Source: Microvirga antarctica
Lineage (GTDB): Bacteria > Pseudomonadota > Alphaproteobacteria > Rhizobiales > Beijerinckiaceae
Reading direction: 5' to 3'
Length of the DNA stretch: 64,000 nt
Assembly (NCBI RefSeq): GCF_017921815.1
Contig: NZ_JAGEMM010000001.1
Span: forward strand, 62,001-126,000
How positions within the stretch are numbered: position 1 is the first letter of the stretch; the number at the start of each line of letters is the position of its first letter. Positions 34,397 through 44,361 of the stretch are shown here, piece after piece. Below the pieces are notes generated by a model. It saw nothing but the letters and a program-made list of their open reading frames with translations, was not told the origin of the DNA and did not search any database. A program made the translations under genes and the position numbers.

Positions 34397-34612
34397 CTAG
34401 CCACGGAAGGTCTGGAGAATGAGCAAAGCTGCAGCGATCGCATTCGCAACAGCCGCCCATGCGGCCCAGCGGCCTTGTCTGCCCAGATCGCCAATGAACT
34501 CGTCCTGATCATCCCGGACGGTGACCGTCGCGGCCTTCACCCCAAGGACGGCAGCTAAACCGGTTGCGACCGCGGCGCAGATCGTCAGGGCATGATCCAT
34601 TGGGCCAATCAA
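34397..34612 (-). CDS. small two-helix membrane protein coupled to XRE gene
   Basis: A 71-residue protein with hydrophobic helices at about residues 8-30 and 48-67, separated by an acidic loop VRDDQDEFIGDLGRQGRW. Its ATG overlaps the stop of the XRE gene (ATGA). A repressor-like protein translated with a tiny membrane protein recalls toxin-antitoxin or abortive-infection pairs, but no such family is recognised. Confidence 0.5.
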   Translation of the reverse strand: MIGPMDHALTICAAVATGLAAVLGVKAATVTVRDDQDEFIGDLGRQGRWAAWAAVANAIAAALLILQTFRG

Positions 34613-34866
34613 TCTTCCGGTTCAGCGGCGAAGTTTTTCTTGAGCCTGACCCCAGGCCCCTCGCCATTCTCGGCGATAAAGATCACGCCGGCGGCTTCGA
34701 GAGCGGAACGCAGTGCGTCCGTGGACTTTTGTGAGACGGGGCGCCTCTCGCGCTCAAAATCTACGATCGTGGACAATCCGACATTGGCCGCTTTCGCCAA
34801 GTTTGGCTGCGTCATGTTCAGCATTGTGCGAGCGGCTCGACATTGGGCAGGGGTCATAATTATCAC
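34609..34866 (-). CDS. XRE-family regulator, short form
   Basis: An 85-residue HTH protein: MTPAQCRAARTMLNMTQPNL, AKAANVGLSTIVDFERERRP, then ALEAAGVIFIAENGEGPGVR. This short HTH plus beta-tail form is frequent in Rhizobiales mobile DNA. It is divergent from 34946, with a palindrome between them, so autoregulation is likely. Confidence 0.85.
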   Translation of the reverse strand: MIIMTPAQCRAARTMLNMTQPNLAKAANVGLSTIVDFERERRPVSQKSTDALRSALEAAGVIFIAENGEGPGVRLKKNFAAEPED

Positions 34867-34907
34867 AATTTAATGTTGACTTGGATTATTGTTGGAGATA
34901 CGCATAC

Positions 34908-34922
34908 CAACATCAGATGTTG
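34908..34922. promoter_or_regulatory. 15-bp palindromic operator candidate
   Basis: CAACATCAGATGTTG is a perfect odd palindrome between the divergent XRE gene and the gene at 34946. A partial copy (AATGTTGAC) lies at 34872-34880. It is a plausible binding site for the XRE protein. Confidence 0.5.
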
Positions 34923-34945
34923 ATTTCAATCTAGGGAGATGGGCA

Positions 34946-35263
34946 GTGGGATCACCAAAAAAGACTACCCCCGTTGATGAGATCGAAATCCTCATCAAGG
35001 ATTTTTGGATCACGACCGCGTCGACGATCACGGTGAGCGACCTCCCCGATGATGAGAGAGACGACGTGATCAACGCAGCGACTTGCCGGCAGGGCGAGGT
35101 CGCGCTTCAGATTGCGGTGACGCCTTCGGTATACGTTAGGCACATCGCCGAAAAGGTGAAGGTCCTCGAGCGCCTGATGGACAGGGGCGATCGTGAGTTT
35201 AACAACCTCATCATCGAGATGCTCCTGGCATCGGTCCGTGCGGATGCAGAGGTTCTCTCGTAG
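34946..35263 (+). CDS. hypothetical island protein
   Basis: About 105 residues from GTG 34946, which has AGGGAGA in front. An alternative TTG at 34889 would run through the palindromic operator, so it is less likely. The protein has SDLPDDERDDVINAATCRQG and a helical region VYVRHIAEKVKVLERLMDRG. Function is unknown; it may be the regulated target of the divergent XRE gene. Confidence 0.5.
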   Translation: MGSPKKTTPVDEIEILIKDFWITTASTITVSDLPDDERDDVINAATCRQGEVALQIAVTPSVYVRHIAEKVKVLERLMDRGDREFNNLIIEMLLASVRADAEVLS

Positions 35264-35378
35264 ACACCCGATCCTAACGTCGACGTGGGCAATTTCCCAG
35301 TTCACAATCACAACGGTCCGTCGAGCGACGGCCGTCCCCCCACGAGGCTCGCGCCTTCTGTCACGAGGAACTCAGAGC

Positions 35379-35855
35379 ATGAGTGACGACGAAACTCCAA
35401 CGACAAACGTGGTTCGCTTCGTTCAAAAAGCTGATCGCAACAAGAGCGAGGAGTTAAAGCACCGGGATCTCGTCCTGGGATATTGTTTGCCCGATGATGC
35501 CGATGACTCGCTTGTGTGGGTAGCTCAAAGTCGAACGGCCGACGTTTTGCCTGACGGCCGAACCGCTGTCATCAGTTTGGATGATGGGCCGCTCGGCGAC
35601 GATAGCTGGAGCCCCATGCGACGCGCCTTCAACGATCTGTTCCGGATAGCCCAGATGAGCCCGGTGCTGGCAGAAATACCGAATGGCAGATGGCTCCGCA
35701 TCAAAGTTGAGGTCAGGGACGATTGGGCTGAACACCCCCTCAATCCAGAAAATGAGTGGAATTCAATCGACAACATCAGCGCGCCTGAGGATTTTGAGGC
35801 AATTGAGCCTGCGGTTGCAGATCGCCTTCGAATTAAATTCCCGACGGTGACTTAA
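35379..35855 (+). CDS. hypothetical island protein
   Basis: A 158-residue acidic protein from ATG 35379. It has SRTADVLPDGRTAVISLDDG, MRRAFNDLFRIAQMSPVLAE and a tryptophan-containing RDDWAEHPLN segment. No domain is recognised. The start was chosen at the first ATG giving MSDDETP, a typical cytoplasmic N-terminus. Confidence 0.5.
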   Translation: MSDDETPTTNVVRFVQKADRNKSEELKHRDLVLGYCLPDDADDSLVWVAQSRTADVLPDGRTAVISLDDGPLGDDSWSPMRRAFNDLFRIAQMSPVLAEIPNGRWLRIKVEVRDDWAEHPLNPENEWNSIDNISAPEDFEAIEPAVADRLRIKFPTVT

Positions 35856-35961
35856 TCCGACGAGCACACCCGGCAATCGTGCCGGCCCGAGGGAACGACC
35901 ACGAAGGCCCGCCACGGCGGGCTCTCCCACGATCGAGCGAATGGCATCCCCAGGAGACCAA

Positions 35962-36440
35962 ATGCTAATGACCGAAACCGGACGGCAGTTCACGAGGCCG
36001 ACCATGCTGTGATCGGACGTGTCCTCGGAATGATCTGCGGGAATGTGACGATTGAACCCGACGACGAGTCTGCGGGCCACAGCATCACAGAGGACATGTG
36101 GCCCACCCTTGCAGAGTGGGAGGCCCGCCAGAAATATCGAGACCCTGATTCAGCTATCCGGGGTCGAATAATGACCGTTCAAGCTGGCGCTGAGGCGGAG
36201 CGCGAGATCTTTGGTACTGACGGTGGCGGGGATGGCGATGACAGAAGGCAGGTCGCGTTCATGCTCGATAGCCTTCTGCCACTTGGTTCAGATCCTCTGC
36301 AATATGAGGCACGGTTCCGTTCGCGAACTCGGTGGCTGGTTCGTCGTCACAGAAAGAACATCGAGCGCGTAGCGGAGGCACTGCTCTCCCAGGATCGCCT
36401 CACCGACGATGAGGTCCGTGCCGTTATGCACTCCGAGTAG
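35962..36440 (+). pseudogene. M41-like metalloprotease domain gene with N-terminal frameshift
   Basis: The main frame from about 35979 contains TAVHEADHAVIGRVLG, a HExxH zinc motif of the FtsH/M41 type, then AGAEAEREIFG and GGDGDD, where M41 peptidases have their third zinc ligand. That frame has no start codon. The only good start, ATG 35962 (or 35968) after AGGAGACC, is in another frame and stops after 16 codons. One extra base in the AAA run at 35975-35977 would join them. It is either a fresh frameshift or a sequencing error. No AAA domain is present. Confidence 0.6.
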
Positions 36441-36452
36441 GCAAGCAGACCG

Positions 36453-36800
36453 ATGCCCAAAATCAACCACGGACTGTTCGCGCGCCGCAAGGTCCATGAG
36501 CCCGCCGTTCCGATCGAATTCCAATCGCCGCCACGTGCAGGGCCCTCCAAGGCGTCCCTACGGGATGAGGCGGCTCGAGCAGTAGCAGACTTCAAGGCGC
36601 CGACGCCCAAACCGGCGTCCGCTCCGGCTTCGCGCGGGCAATCCAGCTCTGCTTTCGCCACACATCCCAGCACGGTTGCGCGCGATGTCTCCATCGAATG
36701 CCAATGCGGGCATAAAGCAGTGATCCACCGGGCGCCGGCCGATCTCATCAGAAGGCGATTGCGTTGCTCAAAGTGCGGGGAAGAGCCGCTGCCTTTCTGA
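36453..36800 (+). CDS. hypothetical zinc-ribbon protein
   Basis: A 115-residue protein 12 bases after the M41-like gene. The N-terminal two thirds are disordered and Pro/Ala-rich. The C-terminus has ECQCGHKAVIHRAPADLIRR then LRCSKCGEE, a four-cysteine zinc ribbon. Such ribbons bind nucleic acid or protein. Function is unknown. Confidence 0.55.
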   Translation: MPKINHGLFARRKVHEPAVPIEFQSPPRAGPSKASLRDEAARAVADFKAPTPKPASAPASRGQSSSAFATHPSTVARDVSIECQCGHKAVIHRAPADLIRRRLRCSKCGEEPLPF

Positions 36801-36922
36801 GAGCGCCCCTTACTTCCTATGTGCGCAGGCCGCAGCGGCGGCACCACGTGCAGACGAACCCGACACAAGCTAATTCGAGCCGCCCGAAGCGCCATTTTAG
36901 CGTTTGTACGCGGCGATGGTTT

Positions 36923-37843
36923 TCAGGGAAGTAGTCTCCTCAGGATGGGAGCTGGTTCCAAAAGTTGGTTCAAGTGCCTTCGGAGCATCTCTGCAAACGA
37001 CGATGTCATTGCCGATGAGGGCCAATGCTCAGGCCTGACGATATCGAGATCGAACGTTAGAGAAGGGCGAAATGGTCTCAACTGCTTCATGCCGCCAGGA
37101 ATTTGGCTTGCTGTCAGGCGGTCGACGATAGCTATGCCTAGTCCGCGCATCACCAGTTCCATTGCAATAGACGTCCAGAAAACCTGAATGCGTCTGCGTG
37201 TGTAAACCTTCTCCTTGTCCAAGAGGGCATCTAGCCAGAATTGCGTGCGGTCGAGATGGTCATAAGTAATCAGGTCGCGTCCTTCGAGATCGCCGATCTC
37301 AATGATGGTTTTGTCCTCCAAGGGGTCCCCGGGCGGTACTGCGCAAAAGAGTTCAAGCTTTACAAGGGGCTCGGCAACGATGCCCGGCGGTTTAGAAAAG
37401 CAGAAGCACACACCAAGGTCGACCTGTCCCGCGGCAACCCATTCGATGATTCGCGCAGAGCTTCGCGTTTGAAGGGCGATGGATGCGCCAGGTCGTTCCT
37501 TCATGAAGCTCGCCACCAAGTCTGGCATCACGCTGAACGCCAGAAGCGGGAGGCTGGCAACCGTGAGATGCCCGCGCTTCTCGCCGGCGAGATCGTGCAT
37601 GAACTGCTCCACATGCGCGAGGCCGAGAAACAGGCGGTCTACCTGATCGAACAGAGCACGCGCTTCAGGGGTTGGGAGTAAGCCGCTTCCAGACCTAACA
37701 AATAGCGGCAGGCCAAGGCGTCGCTCGAGTTGCGCGATATATTTGCTGGCTGCAGGCTGCGAAATCCGAAGATGTTTCGCCGCTCGCGAAACTGAGCCCT
37801 CCTGCATCACGGCACGAAAGATTTCGATCTCGCGAACGTTCAT
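36923..37843 (-). CDS. LysR family transcriptional regulator
   Basis: A 306-residue LysR regulator: MNVREIEIFRAVMQEGSVSR, AKHLRISQPAASKYIAQLER and a substrate-binding-like effector domain (about residues 90-295). It is divergent from the creatinase-like gene, and an 18-bp palindrome lies between them, so it probably controls the M24/ABC cluster in response to the transported compound. Confidence 0.9.
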   Translation of the reverse strand: MNVREIEIFRAVMQEGSVSRAAKHLRISQPAASKYIAQLERRLGLPLFVRSGSGLLPTPEARALFDQVDRLFLGLAHVEQFMHDLAGEKRGHLTVASLPLLAFSVMPDLVASFMKERPGASIALQTRSSARIIEWVAAGQVDLGVCFCFSKPPGIVAEPLVKLELFCAVPPGDPLEDKTIIEIGDLEGRDLITYDHLDRTQFWLDALLDKEKVYTRRRIQVFWTSIAMELVMRGLGIAIVDRLTASQIPGGMKQLRPFRPSLTFDLDIVRPEHWPSSAMTSSFAEMLRRHLNQLLEPAPILRRLLP

Positions 37844-37856
37844 AATCAGACTCCCT

Positions 37857-37874
37857 CATAACCATATGGTTATG
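37857..37874. promoter_or_regulatory. 18-bp perfect palindrome, LysR operator candidate
   Basis: CATAACCATATGGTTATG lies 14-31 bases upstream of the LysR start and about 80 bases before the M24 gene. AT-rich dyads of this kind are typical LysR binding sites in divergent promoters. Confidence 0.65.
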
Positions 37875-37948
37875 GACTGCCTAGAAAATTGCATTAGGCA
37901 GCTATGGATTTCAAGCTCTATTAGTAGGCGGTGTTTTGCGCTTAGGGG

Positions 37949-39121
37949 GTGAGTTTGGTGGCAGAAGATTACGCTCGTATGCAGCTTGCTTTCCCCCGCA
38001 GCATGTACGTTTCAAACTTGGAGATCGTTCAAAGCGATCTTCGAGAAAAGGGATTGGCGGCGGTCGCAATCTTTGATCCCGAAAGCATCTATTGGCTCAC
38101 AGGATATCGCTCCATTGGCTACTTCACATTCCAGTGCGTGATCGTCATGCCTCAAGGCGGCCCTATCATGGTGTCGCGTCAGGTCAATCATGCAATCGCC
38201 GAGGCCAACGACAACATTGCAAGGTTTATCTCCATTGCAGACACCGCGGATGCTGTGGAAATCCTGTCCGGCGTCCTGCATGATCTGCTGCCAGAAGGAG
38301 GCCTTATCGGGCTTGAGACCCACTCAACCTATCTCAGCGTCGCCAACTACAAGATATTGGAGAGGGCGTTCAATGGAAACCTAGCCGATTGGGGGGGGGT
38401 GATCGAAGCCGCACGCATCATCAAATCACCTCAGCAGCTTGACTACATGCGTTTGGCCGCCAAGGCTGCGGTGGCCGGACTTGATGCTGCCGTCAAAGCC
38501 GTGGCTCCCGGTTGCACCGAGAATGACCTAGCCGCCGCTATGCTTCACGGGGCGACGAAGGCTGGAAGTGAATACACCCGTGTGCCACTCGTGGTGACCG
38601 GAAAGGCAACGGGTGTCTGCTTTACCACTTGGGAGCGCCGGGAGGTTAAGCGGGGCGATGTGGTCTTCTTAGAAGCAGCAGCGAACATCAATCGTTATCA
38701 CGCTATGATTGCACGCAATTGCATCGTGGGCCGGGCAACCGCAGAGCATAAGCGTCTTGCCAGTATCGTAATCGAGGCCCTGAATCGTGGAATCGAAGCG
38801 ATACGGCCAGGCACAACATCTGGAGAAGTCGACGCTGCCTGTCGCTTAGTTATCGATAAAGCGGGCCTTGGGCGCTATTTTGACCATCGAACCGCCTACG
38901 CAATTGGTATCGGGTTTCCACCCAATTGGGCGGAAGGACGTTTCCTCGCTCTGAAGCCCGATGATCCGACGGTTCTTGAAGCAGGCATGACCTTCCACTT
39001 GGTCCCTTCGCTGTTCATGCCTGACTATTGCTTCATGTCGAGCGAGAGCGTCGCCGTCACCGAAAATGGGTGCGAGGTCTTGACCAGCTATCCTCGCGAA
39101 CTCGTCGAGATCGATGTTTGA
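37949..39121 (+). CDS. creatinase/ectoine-hydrolase-like M24 family enzyme
   Basis: About 387-390 residues (GTG 37949 or 37958, both near CTTAGGGGG). It has an N-terminal creatinase domain (WLTGYRSIGYFTFQCVIVM) and a C-terminal pita-bread fold. Metal ligands of true M24 peptidases are replaced: FLEAAANINRYHAMIARN in place of the Asp pair, and GFPPNWAEG and TFHLVPSLF where His and Glu are expected. This pattern matches metal-independent creatinase and ectoine hydrolase (DoeA) rather than aminopeptidase P. It probably hydrolyses a C-N bond of the compound imported by the following ABC transporter. Confidence 0.75.
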   Translation: MSLVAEDYARMQLAFPRSMYVSNLEIVQSDLREKGLAAVAIFDPESIYWLTGYRSIGYFTFQCVIVMPQGGPIMVSRQVNHAIAEANDNIARFISIADTADAVEILSGVLHDLLPEGGLIGLETHSTYLSVANYKILERAFNGNLADWGGVIEAARIIKSPQQLDYMRLAAKAAVAGLDAAVKAVAPGCTENDLAAAMLHGATKAGSEYTRVPLVVTGKATGVCFTTWERREVKRGDVVFLEAAANINRYHAMIARNCIVGRATAEHKRLASIVIEALNRGIEAIRPGTTSGEVDAACRLVIDKAGLGRYFDHRTAYAIGIGFPPNWAEGRFLALKPDDPTVLEAGMTFHLVPSLFMPDYCFMSSESVAVTENGCEVLTSYPRELVEIDV

Positions 39122-39225
39122 GCAGCAATGCCGATGCAACTGGCAGAGCGGCCGGAATTGGCATGCTTGGAATGGCTGATCTTTAGGATTGGCTCCAGAT
39201 AACTTACGACAGCAGGAGAGATGAT

Positions 39226-39999
39226 ATGCGCACGAACTGGATCTATCCAGCAACGGCAATCCTGCTCTCGGTCGCGGTCTGGCAATTTTCCGTCTGGGCC
39301 TTTGCCGTGCCGGCCTATCTTCTGCCGCCACCACTCGCGGTTGCTCAGAGACTTGTGGAGGATTTCACCTTTCTTTCGTACCATTCCTGGATCACTACGC
39401 TTGAAACGCTTGGCGGCTTTCTCCTCAGCGTTATCATAGGAATCCCCCTCGGCATTCTCCTCGTCTGGTCGCGCACGTTAGAGCGGGCCATTATGCCGTT
39501 GCTCGTAGTGTCGCAGGCCTTTCCAAAAGTAGCCGTTGCGCCCCTCATCATCATTTGGTTCGGCCTAGGGCTGTTTCCGAAGATACTCATCGCTTTTTCA
39601 GTAGCGTTTTTTCCTATCGTGGTCAGCACGATTGCGGGAATGCGATCGGTCGATGCGGACCTGAACGACCTGGCCCGCTCTATGCAGGCCTCTTCCCTAA
39701 AGACGTTTCTAAAGATCCGACTTCCCTTCGCCATGCCACAGATTTTCTCGGGCCTTAAAGTTGCAATTGCCTTTGCGACTGTAGGTGCCGTAGTCGGGGA
39801 GTGGGTGGGTGCCGAAAGTGGATTAGGTTACCTGCTGCTTTCCGCCAATGCGAATCTCGACACTGCGCTGCTCTTTGCAGTTCTAGTCGCGCTGATGGTG
39901 ATCGGTCTGGTACTTTACTATGCAGTTGAACTTGCGGAGCGTCTGATGATCCCCTGGCACATCAGCATCAGAAGTGATGAGCTGCGCGCCTCTTCCTAG
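39226..39999 (+). CDS. ABC transporter permease, SsuC/TauC type
   Basis: A 257-residue inner-membrane permease with about six transmembrane helices. The coupling-helix EAA-like motif is seen in DLARSMQASSLKTFLKIRLP. It belongs to the family that imports sulfonates, nitrate, taurine or pyrimidine-like compounds. It precedes its binding protein and ATPase, forming a complete transporter. Confidence 0.9.
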   Translation: MRTNWIYPATAILLSVAVWQFSVWAFAVPAYLLPPPLAVAQRLVEDFTFLSYHSWITTLETLGGFLLSVIIGIPLGILLVWSRTLERAIMPLLVVSQAFPKVAVAPLIIIWFGLGLFPKILIAFSVAFFPIVVSTIAGMRSVDADLNDLARSMQASSLKTFLKIRLPFAMPQIFSGLKVAIAFATVGAVVGEWVGAESGLGYLLLSANANLDTALLFAVLVALMVIGLVLYYAVELAERLMIPWHISIRSDELRASS

Positions 40000-40028
40000 A
40001 ATATGTCACGATAACAAATGAGGGACAC

Positions 40029-41033
<1,005 letters not shown>

Positions 41034-41043
41034 GTTAACGCTG

Positions 41044-41838
41044 ATGACCACGGACGCTAATTTAGTCTCATCCGTACGAACGGAAGCAGACATTCAAATC
41101 GCTGGGGTCACTCAGCGATTTGGAAGCCTTCTCGCTCTCGACACCGTTGACCTAAGGATCTCCGCGGGAGAATTTGTCTCGGTCCTCGGGCCCTCGGGCT
41201 GCGGAAAAAGCACGTTGATGAGAGCCGTTGCTGGTCTCGTGCCTCCAACGGCGGGCACGATTCACATCGGAGCGGATCTGGTCCGCAAACCGCATCCCGA
41301 TGTCGGGATCGTCTTCCAGAAAGCCACCCTTCTCCCGTGGAGAAATGTGAGAGACAACATCACACTACAGCTCGAGATGCGCAATCTTCCCGCCGCGCGC
41401 TTTGAAAAACGTCTAAGGCAGCTTATTACGCTGACAGGTCTTGAAGGCTTCGAATCGGCTCTGCCTCATCAGTTGTCGGGCGGTATGCAGCAGCGAGTCG
41501 CCCTGTGCCGGGCGCTCATTCACGATCCAAAGATCATGCTCATGGATGAGCCCTTCGGTGCGCTCGATGCGATGACGCGTGAGACGATGAATCTGGAGCT
41601 GCAACGCGTCTGGCTCGAAAGCCGCAAGACTGTGATGTTTATCACCCATAGTATCTCGGAAGCCGTCTTTCTCTCCGACCGCATCGTCGTCATGAGCAAG
41701 AGACCGGGCAAGATCGCTACCATCATCGATGTGGATCTACCGCGGCCTAGAAGCTTCTCTATGGTTGGTGAGCCTGCCTTCATCGAAGCAACGATCCGCA
41801 TCCGCGAATGTTTTGATGCATTAGGAATGACGGAGTAG
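41044..41838 (+). CDS. ABC transporter ATP-binding protein, SsuB/TauB type
   Basis: A 264-residue ATPase: Walker A GPSGCGKST, Q-loop VFQKATLLPW, signature LSGGMQQRVALCRAL, Walker B IMLMDEPFGALD and the H-loop histidine in FITHSISEA. It energises the permease at 39226 and starts 10 bases after the binding protein. The transporter cluster with the LysR and M24 genes is a self-contained uptake-and-hydrolysis module. Confidence 0.93.
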   Translation: MTTDANLVSSVRTEADIQIAGVTQRFGSLLALDTVDLRISAGEFVSVLGPSGCGKSTLMRAVAGLVPPTAGTIHIGADLVRKPHPDVGIVFQKATLLPWRNVRDNITLQLEMRNLPAARFEKRLRQLITLTGLEGFESALPHQLSGGMQQRVALCRALIHDPKIMLMDEPFGALDAMTRETMNLELQRVWLESRKTVMFITHSISEAVFLSDRIVVMSKRPGKIATIIDVDLPRPRSFSMVGEPAFIEATIRIRECFDALGMTE

Positions 41839-42083
41839 TTCTTCCACCAGACAGGAGCGGCTGTACTCGCCGTGTTTCGAGGCACGGGGCGCGCCAGTCC
41901 GGCTCGCCGGATATTTTCGTCTCGTCTTGGGACAGAGACGCCTAAGGTGCCTGATCGAAACAGCTCAGCAACCTGGTAGACGCGATCGTGATATAGAGCA
42001 GCGTCAGCAGCAAAGTGAGCTTTTATCGCGCGCCTTTTCGGAAGGCTTCTTAGACCGCCGGGCCCGAAGGGCGATTTAGTACC

Positions 42084-42129
42084 GTCGATCGCACCAACGG
42101 TCGACTGTCGATCGCACCAACGGTCGACT
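42084..42129 (+). repeat. 23-bp perfect tandem duplication before the cyclase
   Basis: Copies at 42084-42106 and 42107-42129 are identical. Because 23 is not a multiple of three, loss of one copy would join the cyclase frame to an open frame reaching back to about 42030. Confidence 0.85.
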
Positions 42130-42134
42130 TCCGC

Positions 42135-43034
42135 GTGCTGGCAGAAAATAGTGTAGACACGATTATCCTTCTCGGCCCTGACAACCGCTTCTCGTACGTG
42201 TCGCCGGCCGCTACTCAATTGTTCGGGTGGACGCCCGAAGAGATGATTGGTCGAAGAGCGGAGGAGTACGTTTTTCCCGATGACCTCCCCGCGATCCAGC
42301 AGGCGATGTCAAAATTTAATGCCGGACTGGCGGAGAGTGCCAAGACCGTAATACGCCGTTTCCGGAAGGACGGCACACTCGTGTGGGTTGAGGTCACAGC
42401 ACGCGCGTTGCTTAACCCTGCGTCAAGTGAAGTAAACGGCATCGTTCTTGTGATGAGAGACGCTGAGGAAAGAAAACGGCACGAGCAGGAACTGGAGGCT
42501 TTAGCCAGGCAGGACGGACTGACGGGCCTTGCAAATCGGAGGGCTTTTGATGAGGTCCTCCATCTGGAGTGGCGCCGCACGCTGCGTGAAGGAACCCATC
42601 TCTCGTTGCTGTTGGTCGATGTTGACCACTTTAAGCTTTTCAATGACCAGTACGGACATCAAGTTGGCGACGACTGCTTGCGCGCAGTCGCAATTGCCGT
42701 CCAGGGGGCAGCGCGCCGGCCTGGCGAGATTACGGCGCGCTACGGCGGGGAGGAGATCGCCGTCATTTTGCCCTCTACAGACGCAGCCGCGGCGCTTTTG
42801 GTTGCCGAGCAGGTTCGCTTAGCAGTCGAGACTCTACGCCTGCCACACGCCAGAAATAGCGAAGGAGGGGGCTTGGTGACAGTGAGCGTAGGAGCGGCAA
42901 CCGCTATGGCAAGCATGGGCGGCACAAACACAATGCCCGAAAGCCTACTGACCTCCGCGGATATGGCTCTCTACAAAGCGAAGGAGAACGGGCGGAACCG
43001 AATTGAAACGGCGCTCCTGCTCGCGAAGCCGTGA
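42135..43034 (+). CDS. PAS-domain diguanylate cyclase
   Basis: A 299-residue protein from GTG 42135. The PAS domain (about 1-110) starts at LAENSVDTIILLGPDNRFSY and lacks any residues before it, so the N-terminus may be truncated. The GGEEF domain (about 125-290) has LTGLANRRAFDE, LVDVDHFKLFNDQYGHQVGD and RYGGEEIA. GGEEI instead of GGEEF is a mild variant and should stay active. The inhibitory site is degenerate (RPGE). It is cargo of the island. Confidence 0.85.
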   Translation: MLAENSVDTIILLGPDNRFSYVSPAATQLFGWTPEEMIGRRAEEYVFPDDLPAIQQAMSKFNAGLAESAKTVIRRFRKDGTLVWVEVTARALLNPASSEVNGIVLVMRDAEERKRHEQELEALARQDGLTGLANRRAFDEVLHLEWRRTLREGTHLSLLLVDVDHFKLFNDQYGHQVGDDCLRAVAIAVQGAARRPGEITARYGGEEIAVILPSTDAAAALLVAEQVRLAVETLRLPHARNSEGGGLVTVSVGAATAMASMGGTNTMPESLLTSADMALYKAKENGRNRIETALLLAKP

Positions 43035-43118
43035 CGCTGGACGTGCTAGTAGGTCGATTGACGAACGCGGCGAACGCATTCACGATGGCTCAGCGCCATT
43101 CCCGCGAGACGCTCCAGG

Positions 43119-43376
43119 ATGGAAAAGAGCCTTAAGGGGTGGCATCCCATCGCTAAGATCGGAAAGATCCGAGGGATCGTTATCGGTGTTTGGTGTGCGA
43201 GCGACGAGCACGGCAGGATGAAAGCGATGATGCTTGATCCCGGTGGCGTCTGGCATGACCTCTACGAGATAGACCATTCGGAGCCCGCTGCCCTTAGCCG
43301 AGCTATTGCCACTGCAGAGGCCGTCTACAAAGCCCTAAGGGTTGCAGCTGATGGGTGGCGGGTAGAGCCGCCGTAG
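43119..43376 (+). CDS. hypothetical protein
   Basis: An 85-residue protein with KIGKIRGIVIGVWCASDEHG and MLDPGGVWHDLYEIDHSE, a compact beta-rich pattern. No family is recognised. It follows the cyclase by 84 bases. Confidence 0.45.
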   Translation: MEKSLKGWHPIAKIGKIRGIVIGVWCASDEHGRMKAMMLDPGGVWHDLYEIDHSEPAALSRAIATAEAVYKALRVAADGWRVEPP

Positions 43377-43928
43377 CCTCGTCGTCGAACATCACGGCCG
43401 AAGCAAACGCCCCGAGGGCGCACCCTTTGCGTCGCTGTGACTTAGAAACAAGTCGCCCCGGCAACGGACTGGCCGCGCCGGGGCGTTGTGGAGGTCTCGG
43501 TCGATACGCAACGCGACCGATGGAATCAAACGGTAATCGAGCTCTGTTAAGGCTCCCTGACCGAAATTCGAACCGCTGTCCGGCAACTGCCGGATTACGC
43601 AACAAAAGCAGCGTGTCGTAGGCGTATGGTCCCTTAATCGCCGATTCTGAAGCCCCTCTTTCGAGGTAGGTCAGTGGACGTTGAGCTATGTTGCAGGCAT
43701 GCAACACGCGGATGAGCCACTCGCATAGCATCTCGGGATCCTGAGGCGCCCTCTTTCATCGGCGGCCTCAATCCTGAGCCTGTCATGATCTTTACCTTCG
43801 ACGAGTAGGTATCGGTCGCATTTCCGTATCTGGGAAATAGTTGTCCCACCGGGCTGCACCGGTTTTCAGATTGACCTCGATCGCGAACCACCGCGGGCGT
43901 CTACCTTGGAATATTCGCCGATACCCTC
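43377..43928. other. intergenic, island cargo region
   Basis: No convincing gene. A strong GC hairpin (CGCCCCGGC at 43454-43462 with GCCGGGGCG at 43477-43485) may end the upstream transcript. The mixed frames suggest decayed DNA. Confidence 0.4.
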
Positions 43929-44189
43929 GTGAGGGTCTGCCCGGTTTCACCAGTGGATCTTGGTGCAAACGTGGTTCGATATAACCGTTTACAGATTGAG
44001 GCGTGGGCTAACGCCCTTCCTCCGAAACTGCGAGGAGCCCAAGCTTCCATGTACCAGAAATTGATGTCAGCAAACTCTGGAGTGGCAGCCGCCGAGGAGT
44101 TGGCGGCGGAGGAGCGACGCCACGCTTCGATTGAGCGGGATCGGGCTAACGCCGTGGCATCCCTGCAGCGACAACAAAAGACCAGGTAA
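43929..44189 (+). CDS. hypothetical protein, uncertain
   Basis: An 86-residue frame from GTG 43929 with QIEAWANALPPKLRGAQASM and a charged helical tail AEELAAEERRHASIERDRA. It has helical character but no recognised domain and no clear ribosome-binding site. Confidence 0.35.
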   Translation: MRVCPVSPVDLGANVVRYNRLQIEAWANALPPKLRGAQASMYQKLMSANSGVAAAEELAAEERRHASIERDRANAVASLQRQQKTR

Positions 44190-44361
44190 CAGCGAAAAGC
44201 CTTCGTTAGCTGCCCTGCTGACCGGCCCAACAAGTCAAAGGAGCTCTCGTTCGGGGTGGGTGCGATCGCGAAACGGCGACGAGACGCCGGTGCCGGTTTG
44301 AGGTGATCTGTTCCACGGCGAGTCTAGAAAGCAGTGATTTGTCGGTTGGAGGATAGATTTT

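Noticed and set aside
43560..43610. tRNA-like T-loop sequence (AATTCGAACC)
   Set aside because: No acceptor stem or anticodon arm can be folded around it, so a second tRNA or tRNA fragment is not supported.
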